From: Aristolochia californica
Lineage: Eukaryota > Streptophyta > Magnoliopsida > Piperales > Aristolochiaceae
DNA length: 64,000 bases
Assembly (NCBI GenBank): GCA_029961685.1
Contig: JARWKL010000007.1
Span: forward strand, 7,398,708 to 7,462,707
Reading direction: 5' to 3'
Part shown: positions 1 to 11,900 of the stretch, in pieces
Numbering within the stretch: position 1 is the stretch's first letter
How the letters are laid out: the number at the start of each line of letters is the position of its first letter
Program-made: the position numbers and the translations under genes
The notes under the pieces: generated by a model
Told to the model about the DNA's origin: nothing
Databases searched by the model: none
What the model saw: only the letters and a program-made list of their open reading frames with translations

Positions 1-1155
1 CTTCTGCAACTTCATCAGATTCCCAGGCTTCTGGTTCACTGTCGTGTTGCTCTTGTTGTTTACTAGAGGAAGGTGTTTCCTCTTGAACATAATAAATCGG
101 TTAGCTACCGAAGGTATTATATTCTGCGTAAACTTCATCATCGGTGGAGGATGATGCTTTTGAAGCGATCCTAAAAGCAGGTGGTGCGGGATCCTTTTTT
201 CTTCTAGGTGCTATGCAGGGTGTTGCAAAGTACACTAGGTTTTTAAGCCATCCGGTGATGTCAGGAAGGCCTAATGATAATGGAGTTTCCATATCCATTA
301 AATAGAAAAACTCATTCATTTTTTTACAAAGCTAGGAGGTTTAGCTTTTGTTTGATTTTGTCGATCTTGCATCGAAATCGATGGATGCGATTCATATACC
401 TTTCCCAATGGAAATTGTACATTTCCCTGGCTAAGATAGTATCATCTTCTGGTTGAAGCATGTTTCTTAGCAAGAGAGTGAAGGCTAGACCTTCTCTCTT
501 TCGTTGCAAACGATCTAAAAGTTTTTGCCGATAGATCATCTATTTTCGGGATGCTGTCCAGGCTTGTTCAGCATCGTCCTTTGTCCGGAATTTTCTGTGA
601 GAATTTCTGGGAAATCCTATGACTTGAGCTTGGGCTGCTTCCCAGCTGTCATATATTCCTGTTTCTCTTCCTATGAAGACAACATACCAGTATTTTGTTT
701 TTTCTGGTTTTTCGTATGTACTTGTAGAGGCTTCTCCTGTTGAAGCGGTGTCTACAGGTTGAGATACGGTTTCTTCATGGGTCATTCTATAGATTTCTCT
801 TTGCAGAATGATTACCAAATCTTCTAAGAATTGCTTAGATAGCATATTCTTGAAGTTCAAGTTGTTCAATCCTAATTTGGTGTTTCAGGTCTTTGATAAC
901 TTGTTTTAATCCTACTGGACCGAGTCCTAAGAATCGTCCATCTCGGATTATTCTTCTTCCTTCGTTGTTATAATCTACAACTAAAGGATTTTCTTCGAGC
1001 TCTTTGAGTTTGGCTTGAACTCATGTGAGTCGATCTTTTAACTGTCGAATCCAGACCCTCTGGAATTCGATTTGATTATCATACCTTCTGGTCATGATAT
1101 ACTCTCGATTTGATTTGATAAGTCTTATCTCTGGATTAGACCTATTTTGTTCCAT
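1..1155 (-). pseudogene. Polycistronic small-ORF array of a viroplasmin-domain retroelement or endogenous pararetrovirus (relic)
   Basis: Read on the minus strand, at least four short ORFs follow each other almost without gaps. ORF1 runs 1155 to 835 (charged, coiled-coil-like, with one in-frame TGA at 1023-1021). ORF2 runs 869 to 540 and overlaps ORF1. ORF3 begins at 539, directly after the ORF2 stop, and ends at 324. ORF4 runs 319 to 101. An acidic, Gln/Ser-rich frame continues off the left edge. ORF2 holds a viroplasmin / RNase H1 hybrid-binding type domain (KYWYVVFIGRETGIY at about residues 58-72, then a DAEQAW-type end). That domain is known from caulimovirus P6, from RNase H1 N-termini and from some plant retroelements. 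ORFs 1, 3 and 4 are not recognised. The initiator-tRNA primer site lies 158 bp upstream of ORF1. Reverse transcriptase, if present, would lie off the left edge. Confidence 0.6.
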
Positions 1156-1312
1156 AATGGACTTTTGGTTTTATACATTTGTTCCTTACAAATGTTACTT
1201 GGGATGTGACCGGTATGGGTCGTAACTGTTTGGGAGTATGTATACCTAAACAGAAAGAATCAAAGATAAGCTTTGATTTCTTTGTCACATACAAAACCAA
1301 GTCTAATACTCA

Positions 1313-1324
1313 GCTCTGATACCA
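1313..1324 (-). other. Primer-binding site of the leftmost retroelement, complementary to tRNA-iMet
   Basis: The minus strand reads TGGTATCAGAGC, the standard complement of the plant initiator tRNA-Met 3' end. Copia elements and caulimovirids both use it. The bases before it (minus strand CGTTAAAA) lack the CA end expected of an adjoining LTR, which mildly favours a pararetrovirus-like arrangement over a plain LTR element. Confidence 0.7.
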
Positions 1325-2250
1325 TTTTAACGATAGCCTGACTCTGACAGTGGAATACTGATACCAAAGCACTATTGCTATGATATCGACATACAGTCTC
1401 TAATAGACTTGTACACACAGCGGAAGACAACCTAGGGAAATAGGGCAGCGGAACAAGAATCCTAGGGACTGCTACCTGCCAGTCTCGTGCTACGGGCAGA
1501 GGATGACATCTACGGGCAGCGAAAAAACAATAATGACTCACACAATACTATTCCTATAGTCACACTTCGTCCGTCCTATCAGTTTACCATTAGGCTACTT
1601 TCCTGCTTCCTACCACATATCACCGTTATGTACTCGTTTGTGTCTATTTCATAGTTATCTAGTAGGCCCAACATGACTTCTGCTGCTACCTAGAACTTCT
1701 TCGGGGTTTGACCCTATTCCTGCCGGCTTACCACCACGTGGGCAATTCCGTCGATGCGGTCCTCACGGTCTTCAGAGGGCCCCGAGCCGTTCCTATTAAC
1801 CATTGCGGCTCCATGGCTGCTTCAGCAGGGTAGAGCACAGCTCCGTTTCGTTTTCTACCTCGGAGCGTAGCCGAATAATTCCAAGTCTCTAGCTTCTGTC
1901 CTATTTGGCACTATTTCGATACTATTTCTTTTTGACGAGTGAACAGTAAACATGAATAGTAATCATGAATAGTAATCATGAATAGTAACTGTGAATAGTA
2001 AAAATGAACAGTACTTTTGAATAGTAACTTTGGAACAGTAAAAACAAATACTGTGGAGATCAATACATAGATGCGGAACATGAACAGTAAAAACAAATAC
2101 TGTGGAAATCATATTTATAAATACGGAACATGAACAGTAAAAATAATTACTGTACGAATCACAATATTACAATCATGCGGAAATATAAAAAACATTGTCT
2201 AAACAAAACATAAAACATACATACCCTTAAAAAAAAAAAAAGGAACGGCT
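1325..2250 (-). promoter_or_regulatory. Probable LTR or intergenic promoter region of the leftmost element, with tandem repeats
   Basis: This non-coding stretch lies upstream of the primer site on the minus strand. Between 1935 and 2185 it is built from tandem repeats: first four or more short units around AATAGTAATCATG (1940-2030), then three longer units of about 45-60 bp containing GGAACATGAACAGTAAAAA (2032-2185). A TATTTATAAATA sequence at about 2110-2121 is a plausible TATA element for minus-strand transcription toward the ORF array. No convincing coding frame is present. An 11-bp adenine run follows at about 2230. Confidence 0.4.
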
Positions 2251-2261
2251 CTAAAAAATGG

Positions 2262-2986
2262 TATCTCTAGTATTGAAGGGTATACAGACTCTGATTGGGC
2301 AGGTGATCAGACAACTAGAAGATCCACGTCGGGTTACTTTACTTTTGTGGAAGGGAATCTTGTCACTTGGAAAAGCAAAAAACAGAAGGTAGTATCAAGA
2401 TCAAGTGCTGAAGTTGAATTTCGAGGTATGGCTCATGGTGTATGCGAGTTGTTATGGATACGGAATATACTGAGAGACTTAGGATTGAATACGACAAACC
2501 TATGAATCTTCACTGTGATAACAAGGCAGCTATCGCAATTGCACAAAATCCAGTTCAACATGATCGCACTAAACATGTTGAAGTTGATCGTCATTTCATC
2601 AAAGAGAACCTCGATGCAAAGATTATACCATTCCCCTTTATTCAATCTGCGAGTCAAATGGCTGATATGCTCACGAAGGCATTATCAGGGAAAACATTTC
2701 ATGGTATAATTGACAAGTTGGGTTTGACTGATATCTATTCACCAACTTGAGGGGGAGTGTTGAAATGTATAGTTGTATAGCGTGATCGGAGGAAACTGTA
2801 TAGCGTGATTGTTTCCTCCGATCCCATGATTATATTCTTAATTCTATTCCTTGATTTTAGGATCTAAATTGATCCTAAAATCAACTTGTAATGTATTATA
2901 AATAGCCTCCTAACGGAGAAGAATAAACTCATCGGAAAACCATTCGTTCAATCTTTGTTATTATTTTCGGTTCTCTCTGTTTTACA
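2262..2986 (+). mobile_element. Copia element A: truncated RNase H plus 3' LTR
   Basis: Only the 3' end of a Ty1/copia element remains. From about 2262 to 2750 an open frame encodes the RNase H region: GYTDSDWAGD, then TSGYF, SRSSAE, HCDNKAA, RTKHVEVDRHFI and ADMLTKAL, ending in a stop. A polypurine tract (GAGGGGGAG, 2749-2757) is followed by a 229-bp LTR, 2758-2986, which opens TGTTGAAATG and closes TTTTACA. The LTR holds a TATAAATA box at about 2894. The bases after it (GTGGTCTG) belong to the RNase H region of element B, so A sits inside B. Its 5' side is lost. Confidence 0.85.
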
Positions 2987-2987
2987 G

Positions 2988-5896
2988 TGGTCTGCTTTTT
3001 GGCCTTCCAAGAGACCAAAGAATCACCAATGAAGATGCAAAAGCCTGTAATAGATCGGTGAGAATCAAGGCATGACCCCCAATCAGCATCAGAGTAGGCG
3101 CGTACCTGTAAGGCAGAAGTAGAAGAAAACAACAAACCTTGACCAGGACTGGTTTTGAAATAACGAAGTAGGTGATGTACTGCCTGGAGATGAGGAAGGC
3201 AGGGTTGGGCCACAAATTGAGTGAGCTTGTGAACGGCAAAAGTAATGTCGGGACGAGATAAAGTGAGGTAAAGTAGTTTTCCAACAAGCCGCCGATAGTG
3301 GGTTATATCAGGAAGCAGGTCACCGTCAGTGGCAGTTAAATGAAGCTTGGGATCCATAGGAACACGAGTAGGTTTACAAGCTAGGTAACCTGAGTCTTCA
3401 AGTAATTGTAAGGTGTAATGGCGTTGAGAAAGCACAATACCGGTCTTGGAGTGAGCAATTTCAAGACCAAGGAAGTGCTTAAGACAACCAAGATCCTTGA
3501 GCTTGAACTGAGTATGCAAAAAATGTTTGAGCTCAGCAATAACACTAGAGGAAGGACCAGTTAGGATGATATCATCCACATAAACCAATAGTGCAACAAA
3601 GGAGGAACCATGACCTTTGGTGAAGAGAGAGTAATCAGATTTCAATTGGAGAAAGCCAAAATTGATTAAAACATGAGAAAATTTGGAATACCATTGCCGC
3701 GAAGCTTGTTTGAGGCCATAAAGGGACTTGTGAAGCTTGCAAACGAGTTTGGTGGAAGAGGGAGATGACCTCCCCTGTCGAAGATAGCCAAGAGGAAGAT
3801 CCATATAGATTTCTTAAAAAAGATCACCATGTAAAAAGGCGTTGTTGACATCAAGCTGAGCGAGATGCAAACCGTGAGAAGCAGCAAGGGCAAGAAGAAC
3901 CTTCACAGTGACTAATTTGGCTACTGGAGAGAAAGTGTCAACAAAGTCCAAATCCTCTTGTTGGGTGTAGCCTTTAGCTACCAAACGAGCCTTATATGGC
4001 TCAATAGAACCATCAGAATTAAGTTTGATTTTATAGACCCATTTGCATCCAATGGTATGTTTATCAAGAGGTAGAGGAGTGACGGTCCAGGTATTGTTGG
4101 CTTCCAGGGCGGCTACTCATCACGCATAGCCAACCTCCAGTCAGGACATTTCACTGCTTGGTGATAGTACTGAGGTTCAACTTGAGAAGATAGGTTGAGT
4201 ACAAAATTTCTGTGCGAATCAGAAAGGGCATGGTAAGAAATGGAATTAGAGATTGGATAAGACGTACGGGGTGAAGCAGAGGATGAAGAACCAGTAATTA
4301 AATTGCAGTGATAATCCTGCAGGTAATGAGGTGGATGAGTCGCCCTAGTAGATGTTCGAAGAGGAGCAACAACGGAGGAGGAAGGAACAAGTCTAGGAAG
4401 AGTAGGAGGTGGGGGATCATCAACTGGAACACCAGAAATAACTGGTGAATCATGAATAGGGAAAGAATCAAGGTCAGGAAAAGGCGGAGCGTGGAGGGAG
4501 GAATGAGGCAGAACGAAATCAGGAAAGGGGTCAGTAAGTTGAGCTGAACTAGTAATAGTTTGAAAAGGGAAAACTTCTTCATGGAACACGACATCTCTTG
4601 AAAGAAAAACTTGGTGAGTCTCAACATCATAGAATTTATAACCTTTCACACCAGCTGGATAACCAAGAAAAACACAAACCCGAGCACGTGGGTGGAACTT
4701 GAGGCGATGAGCAGCTAAGGTAGAAACGAAAGCTAAACAGCCAAAAACACGAAAGAGGGAATAATCAGGAGAGTGGTTGTAGAGGAAATGAAAGGGTGTG
4801 TTGTGTTTCAAGAGGGGAGAAGGAGTTCTATTAATCAAGAAAGCCGCAGTAAGAATACACTCGGTCCAAAAAGAGACAGAAATGCGAGATTGAAAAAACA
4901 AGGACGGAGCCACATTCAAAAGGTGTTGATGTTTTCTTTCAGCAATCGAGTTTTGTTGAGGTGTTCAACACATGAAAACTGGTGCAAAATGTCGTGAGCA
5001 TGAAAAAAATCAACAAAGGATAACTCAGGTGCATTATCAGATCGAAAATTTTTGATTTTGGCATTAAACTGCGTAGAAACCAAGTTAAAAAAACGCGGTA
5101 TCATAGAAATAGCATCAGATTTAGTCTTCAGTAGATAAATCCAAGTAAATCGAGTACAATCATCAAAAGATAAATGATATGGTCCCCAAATATCACAGTG
5201 CACAAGATCAAAAGGAAATTTTGATAAATGATTATGGGATTCAAAAGATAGTCTACGTTGTTTAGCAAGAGGAAAAATATAACAAGGATCTGCTTTGTGT
5301 AATCTAGTTACATCACAGTGCAACTAATCCTTCAAAAAATCAAGTCGCTTGAAAGAAATATGTCCTAGCCTATTATGCCAAACATGGGCAGAAATATTGC
5401 TAACAAAAACATGAGAAGCAGAAGACAAATGTTGAGTGCAGAGGACAGAGAGACCTTGGACTTTGTCACCCTTGCCAATCGTCCGCTAGGTGGAGAGATC
5501 CTGGATAACAAAACAATTAGGAAAGGAACTTACTGTAAGGCCAAAAGTAGTAACTAAAGCACTAACAAAGATTAAGTTGAATTTGAATTGAGGAACAAAT
5601 AGTACGTCTTTAAGTATAAGGTGAGAATGTAATTTAATATCACCAGCAAAATGGACCAAAAGATGAGAATTATCTGGCAAAGTAACGGTAGTATGAGGGA
5701 TATCATGCAAGGAGATAAAAAAATGAGCTTGAGAGCAAATATGTAGAGTAGCTCCAGAGTCGACAATCCAAAATGGAGTGGAAGAACTTAGAGGACGTAA
5801 GGATACAGAAAAACAAGTACCTACCAAGCAACTGGATGTAGAAGAGTCTGGAGCAGTAGTGACCGTTGCTGAGCTACTCAGTTGTGTAGAAAACAT
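2988..5896 (-). pseudogene. Element B pol: protease, integrase, reverse transcriptase, RNase H (broken)
   Basis: Minus-strand frames in order are as follows. Protease is at 5896-5486, with WIVDSGATLHI. Integrase is at 5323-4113, with HCDIWGP, FRSDNAPE and an INRTP segment; a frameshift near 4919 destroys the DQN..AER part. A linker rich in Pro and Ser follows. RT runs from about 4110 to 3000, with GCKWVYKIK, a stop near 3816, YGLKQASRQWY and an intact YVDD in LVYVDDIILTG. RNase H begins YSDADWGSC and breaks after KKQTTV at 2988. The order integrase before RT is diagnostic of copia. Frameshifts and stops show it is dead. Confidence 0.85.
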
Positions 5897-5986
5897 GGAT
5901 ATGAGCTGCTAACATTGAGTGGGGTCCAGATGCTGAATAAAACCCCCGACAGAAGAAGAACCAGGGTGAGCATCAGCAAGGGAAAC

Positions 5987-7003
5987 TTAATGAACAACAA
6001 TAGGAGAATTTTGCTTGGTGTTGAATATAGATCCAGACGGATAGTCATGGAGCTTGAAGCAACGAGAGATGGTATGGCCAGCAGTCTTGCAGTGGGTACA
6101 GTAATACTTGTCCTTATTTTGATTCCAAGGAGCACTGGAATTCTGAGTCCAGGAAGTATGGTAAGGCGGATGGCGAGGAGCATTGTAACCTCTATCGTTG
6201 TTGTTCCCAGATTTACTAACCTCTGTCTTTTCAGATTTAACCGCAAACGCCATTGTGTCAGTGGGAGCATTTGAACCCGAGGTATGAGTAGTTCGTCGTT
6301 GTTGTTCCTCTTGGACAACCAGAGAAAAAACACAATTAAGAGGGGGCATCGGATCCATGAGGAGCAACTGACCACGAACATGGAAGAAAGAGTGGTCAAG
6401 GCCCATTAAGAATGACATGATATACTCCATATGGTGGTGATCATTAAGATTTGTAACGCCACCACAAGAGCATTTCCCACAAGAACAATGAGGACGGTAG
6501 TTGCGTAGTTCTTCCCAAATGGTTTTCAATTTGGTAAAATAAGTACTAACTGAATCCTTGTCTTGACGCAAGTTCATCAATTCCCGTTTAAGCTAAAAAA
6601 TACGAGGGTCGTTCAGCTATTGAAAACGATCCCGAAGATCGAGCTAAATTTCTCGGCCAGAGGCAGCAAAAATAACACTCACAGAAAGTTCCTTGGAGAT
6701 GGAATTTAAAATCCAAGAGATGACCATATTGTTATTCCGGGTCCAGTAGTTGAGCAGAATAGGATCAGCACTTGGAGGTTCAAGGATGGAACCATCGACA
6801 AAACCTACTTTGTTCTTCACGGATAAGGCGATCAACATCGCACGGCTCCAACTGGTGTAATTTTCACCGGTAAGCAGCTGGGAGACAAGGACTTGCCCGG
6901 GGCTGTCCGAGTGGTGAATATAGTACGGATTCGATGATTCGTCAAAAACCGAACGAGCCGAACTGGTACGTAAACCAGAATCCGAAAATGAATAAGTCTC
7001 CAT
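5987..7003 (-). pseudogene. Element B gag (broken)
   Basis: The gag starts METYSFSDSG at 7003. Its first part (7003-6644) has the copia-type LLTGENYTSWSRAM motif. After stops at about 6644-6590 the frame resumes at about 6580 with TYFTKLKTIWEELRNYRP and a Cys-rich insert. It ends in a CCHC zinc knuckle CTHCKTAGHTISRC. This corresponds to the Retrotran_gag_3 / UBN2 type of copia gag. At least three in-frame stops separate the halves. Confidence 0.8.
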
Positions 7004-7211
7004 GGAGCACTGACCACCAATGCAGCTCCAAATTTATTTATTTTTTTACCAGATCTGCCACCAAAGCTCTCCAAAAGAAATCAAATCCGTTTCTGCGACC
7101 TCAGGAACCAACAACGAGCTCGAAAAAAAATTCGAGCAGAAATAATCCACAGAAAATACCCAAAGTAGCCACTGCCCTCAAGATTTTTAAACCAACGGAC
7201 AGTCCTCACCT

Positions 7212-7328
7212 CTCGGCCAACCAGAGAAGGCCAGAGAAATCCAACCAGCGCTCGGCCAACCAGAGAAGGCCAGAGAAATCCAACCAACGCTCGGCCAACC
7301 AGAGAAGGCCAGAGAAATCCATCCAGCG
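7212..7328 (-). repeat. Three tandem copies of a 39-bp unit in the leader of element B
   Basis: The units are 7212-7250, 7251-7289 and 7290-7328, each starting CTCGGCCAACCAGAGAAGGC, with only three or four substitutions between copies. The region lies between the primer site and gag of element B, so it is leader sequence. Because 39 is a multiple of three, the minus strand shows a 13-residue repeat (GFLWPSLVGRA), but no coding role is supported. Confidence 0.9.
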
Positions 7329-7685
7329 CGACCCTCTCGGCCAAGGAAAACGATACCTCTTCAAGGAATCAAGGAAAACGCCCAAAATCGGTGCCCAAAA
7401 ACCAGAGAATGAACGCAACAAACAAAACCCAACCTCTCGGCGACGGAATCCAGAGGAAAAATAAATGGGTAACGGAAGCTAACCTCTTTGCTCGGAATAA
7501 CCAACAGAATCAAGACGCCGAAAACACCAAAAGAGCCTCCCAATAGCTTGAATCGCAGAGTCTCGTCTGAACAGAGGACGGAAACCCCTTTGTTGGAAAT
7601 AATGGCAAAACCGTCGGAAAACGGTAGCCGAAAAGAGGAAGGAAGAGCCGTCATCCGAAAGAGAATCAGAAATTGCGGATCATCC

Positions 7686-7902
7686 GCTCTGATACCATGT
7701 TAGAACCTCGAATGACAAAGAGCCGTTGAGCTCTGTCGTCGGGAAGGCACAGTCGAGAAGACGAAAACGGGAGAGAAAATAATAATTATCGTTCCATTCA
7801 TTTACAGGAAACAGATGGGGTTTTAAAGAATAAGGGGCAAAATAGTAAAATATTGTCATTACATAAAAATGAATTAATGAAATAATTAAATAAGTAAATA
7901 CA
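7686..7902 (-). repeat. 5' LTR and primer-binding site of element B
   Basis: The LTR is 7698-7902. On the minus strand it begins TGTATTTACTT and ends GGTTCTAACA, and the tRNA-iMet primer site TGGTATCAGAGC (7697-7686) follows with no gap. The 205-bp size is small but normal for copia. Just outside lies TTCTA (7903-7907), the presumed target duplication. Beyond it begins the 5' LTR remnant of element C. Confidence 0.75.
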
Positions 7903-8011
7903 TTCTAATATGAATCAAGAGAGTATCACATCATTTACATATTTTTTGTTCTTAGTCTATTTTCTATCATGGTATCAGAAGTCGTGTAAGGACTCACGTC
8001 CAAATCCACTC

Positions 8012-8850
8012 ATGGCCGACTCACAAACCCACCCCAAATTCTCCCTCCCGTCTCCCTCTCATGTTATTACTATCAAATTAAACCATGACAAATATCTGTT
8101 GTGGATGGCTCAACTAATGCCTTACCTCAACAGTCATAATGTTTATGGATCCATTGTCGCACCAAAGTTGCATGATGAAAATCCCACAGACCCATCTTCT
8201 CCATATGCGATTTGGAAACAACAAGATCAAACCGTTATGACCATCTTAATTTCCTCTCTCACCGAAAATCTCATTGCTCATATTGTGGAGGCATCCACCT
8301 CACGGGAAATCTGGCTTATCTTGCAAGACCTTTTTGCTTCCAAATCTCAAGCCCGCGTGATGCAGCTTCAATATCAGCTCACTACCCTTAAGAAAGGTTT
8401 GGATTCGATTATTGAGTATTATAAGAAATCCAAACTCATTCGAGATACCCTAGCGGTGGCTAGTAAAATCCTCCCCTCTTCTGATTTTATCGCATACATG
8501 TTGGCTAGTTTGGGCACCTATTTTGATTCGGTTGTGACCTCCATTACCACCTGTCTGAAACCTCTTACCCCCTCCCAAGTATACAACCATCTCTTACCCA
8601 TGAATCTCATCTCCTTCATCAACAAACCACCCTCATTGCTTCCGCAAAATTTTTGGCTAACTCTGCCACCACAAATCCGACCAATACCAGCACTAGAGGC
8701 AAGGGTTTCGCGGCCGCAGAGGCTACAGGGGTTGTGGCCGAGGTCGCAATGGCGGTTGTTTCACCCCTTCTCATTTTTCCTCAAATCGTCCTCCCTGTCA
8801 AATTTGTCACTGACATGGCCATACCACTCTTCAATGCTACTATCGATTGA
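8012..8850 (+). pseudogene. Element C gag (broken)
   Basis: The frame starts MADSQTHPKFSLPS at 8012 and shows copia gag features: KYLLWMAQLMPYL, EIWLILQDLFASKSQARVMQ and a region ending near TPSQVYNHLL at about 8600. A frameshift follows. A zinc-knuckle remnant at about 8798-8850 reads CQICH, a stop, then HGHTTLQC, so the knuckle itself carries a nonsense codon. The open frame upstream of 8012 is LTR and leader sequence, not protein. Confidence 0.8.
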
Positions 8851-8944
8851 TCATGCGTATCAGTTCGCCCCTCCTCCTTCCTTAGTTGCTCATTTCACCT
8901 CTGCCCCTTTATCTCAAGCTATTGCCTCTTCTGTTGATCATAAT

Positions 8945-11900
8945 TGGTATCCTTATTCCGCAACTACTTATCACTTTACTCATAATTTTTCTAACTTATC
9001 TGTCAATCCTTCTGCGTATAAGGGCGATGAGCAGGTTCAGGTTGGTGACGACAACTCTCTCCCTATCCACCATGTTTGTAGCTCTGTTATTCCCTCATCT
9101 TCTGGCAATCTCCTTCTCCCTCAACTTTATCATGTTCCGTCAATTTCAAAAAATTTAATTTATGTTAAGAAATTTTGTGAAGATAACTGTGTATGTTTTG
9201 AATTTCATTCATCTTGTTTCTATGTGAAGGACTGTCGTACCAAGAAAACTCTTCTGCAAGGTCCTACTAGTCACGGCATGTATGTCTTTCCTCCAGTCAC
9301 ATCTTCATATCAAGCTCATACTGGTTCCGGAGTCACCCCAATTCCAATGGCACGCTCGTTTGGGTCATCCTTCCATGCAATTAGTTCACAGAAGTATATC
9401 ACAACTCTCTCTCCCTGTGAAGTCCTTTCCACACGTTGGGTTATGTTCTTCATGCTGTCAAGCCAAACTCCATCAACTATCATATTCATCTTCTCCATCT
9501 TGGACCACTGCTCCACTTCAACTCTTGTTTGCCAATGTATGGGGTCCTGCCCCCACTGTGTCTAGAAGTGGATTTCGATATTATCTTTCCTTTGTTGATG
9601 ACTATAGTCGGTTTAAGTGGATTTTTCCATTAAAATGTAAATCCAATGTAGTTAACATATTTTTATCCTTCAAATGTCATGTTGAAAATTTACTTCATGC
9701 AAAATACGTGTCTTACAATCTGATTGGGGTGGCGAGTTTAGTTCTCTTATTACTGTGTTATAATCTTTTGGCATTTCTCATCGCTTAGCTTGTCCATATA
9801 CTTACTCTCAAAATGGTTCTGTTGAAACACATTGTAGAAACCGGTCTTGCTCTTCTTGCACATTCCTTCTCCCCTAAAAAATATTGGTCCAATGCTTTCA
9901 TTACTGCTGCCTACTTAATTAATCAATTACCAACTTTTGTGTTAAACTATAAATCTCCATTTGAAAAATTGTGGAACAAACAACCCAATTATAATTTCTT
10001 GAAAACTTTTGGCTGTCTTTGTTGGCCTAATCTCCGACCTTATAATAGACACAAAATGAATTATAGATCTCTTCCTTGTGTCTTTTTTTGGGTACAGCCC
10101 CAATCATCATGTTTACTTATATTATCACATCTCTACCTCTCGAATGTATGTATCACGAGATGTTCTTTTTGATGAAAGTGTTTTTCCATTTCAACACTCT
10201 CCATCTATCCCATTTCCTCTGTTGCATACTACTCTGCCCAATTCCTCTCTCTTTTTGCAGCCCACTACAGCCTTATCTAATCCTATCACTCCTCCTTCAT
10301 CTACCTGGCCCACTTCTCCGTCAGTTGACAAGCCCATTACATCCCTACCCGCTCGGCCCACCTCCTCACATTTACCGCAACCCACATCTCCCTCTCCTCT
10401 TATTTCCTTCTCTGATCCCATTTCTTCTTCCTGAGCCCCGTCTTCTCCAGCGTCCCCCGAGTCTTCAACCTCTCTCCTTCCCCTATTTCCAGTGTTCATC
10501 CTATACAAACTATGTCCAAATCCCATCTTCATTTTTTGAAAATTCGCACCGACGGCACCATTGCTTGGCTGACACCTCAGGCCAATGTCACCTTCACTGT
10601 TCCTCCCGAGGAACCCTCCTCTGTTACTAAAGCCTCGAAATACCCATAAGGGCGCCATGCGATGCAACTAGAGTTTGATGCCCTTCTCTCTAACAATACC
10701 TAGACTCTTGTACCTCCAACCTCCTCTCAGAATGTTGTGGGATGTCGCTGGATCTTCAAAACGAAATATCTCTCAAATGGCTCAGTTGAAAGGAGAAAAG
10801 CACACCTTCTCACCAAGGGTTACAACCAACTCGAGGGCTTGGACTATTCCGAGACTTTCAGTCCCGATGTCAAACCGACAACCATCAGGTTAGTTCTTTC
10901 CATTGCCCTCTCTGCTAATTGGCCGGTTCAGTTAGATGTCCAAAATGCCTTTTTACATGGCACATTGGATGAAATTGTGTTTATGTCCCAACCTCAAGGT
11001 TTTGTTCGTCCTCAATTTCCCACCTATGTCTGTAAGCTCAATCGCGCACCTCGTGCTTGCTATGCACGTCTGAGCAGTAAGTTGGTTGAATTGGGATTTG
11101 TCATTTCCAAATCTGACACTTCCTTGTTCATCTACCGCCATCAATCTATTGTTCTTTATTTTTTAGTTTATGTTGATGATGTCATCCTTACTGGCTCTGA
11201 TAGCTTTGTTATTACTCAGCTGGTTCAATTACTCAGTGCTAATTTTCCTTTAAAAGATCTTGGTGATCTTCATTACTTCTTGGGTATAGAGTGTCACAAA
11301 AATTTGAATGGGATGTTTTTGTCCCAAAGAAAATATATTTGTGATTTATTACATAAGACCAATATGGCTAATTGTAAACCTGTTGGAAATCCTATGTATC
11401 CCTCCACTAAACTCTCTGCTTTTGACTCAACATCAATGGAGGATCCTTTTCTATACCGAAGTGTAGTGGGTAGCCTACAGTATCTTCTCTTTACCCGACC
11501 TGATTTAGCTTTCTCAATCAATCGGGTCTGTCAATTTATGCATGCTCCTTGTCTTTCTCATTGGCAATTTGTGAAAATGATCTTAAGATATTTGAAACAG
11601 ACACTAGATTATGGTTTGGCCCTGACTCCTTCTCGGTCTTCTGTTCTGGCTGCCTTCTCTGATGCCGACTGGGCAGGCTGCCCAGACGACAGGAAATCCA
11701 CCAGTGGCTATTGTTTATTCTATGACACCAATCTCATCTGCTGGAGTTCAAAAAAAAATAAACAACTATTGCTAGGTCCAACACGAAGGCTGAATACAAG
11801 GCCTTAGCTCATGCTACTTGTGAACTTGTTTGGGTACAATCTTTATTGTTTGGATTGGGTGTCTTTTTATCTAAGTCTCCCATTTTTTATTATGATAATT

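Larger units (their letters stand above)
2987..7902 (-). mobile_element. Copia element B, minus strand, 3' end cut off by element A
   Basis: This is a Ty1/copia retrotransposon in the order gag, protease, integrase, RT, RNase H. Its 5' LTR is 7698-7902 and its primer site 7686-7697. The RNase H frame stops matching the family at 2987, exactly where the LTR of element A ends, so its 3' LTR is missing here. Stops such as EI*LDL and RFQ*LND stand where Trp and Gln are usual. Such changes are expected from C-to-T decay of methylated DNA. The element has several frameshifts and cannot be active. Confidence 0.85.

Noticed and set aside
7212..7328. CRISPR-like array
   Set aside because: The units are contiguous with no spacers, and this is a plant genome.
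6934..7464. Plus-strand frame of 176 codons with repeats
   Set aside because: It is antisense to the leader and gag start of element B, and its repeats come from the 39-bp minisatellite.
10191..10667. Minus-strand frame of 158 codons
   Set aside because: It is antisense to the Pro/Ser-rich linker of element C pol, with Gly/Glu-rich composition from the complement.
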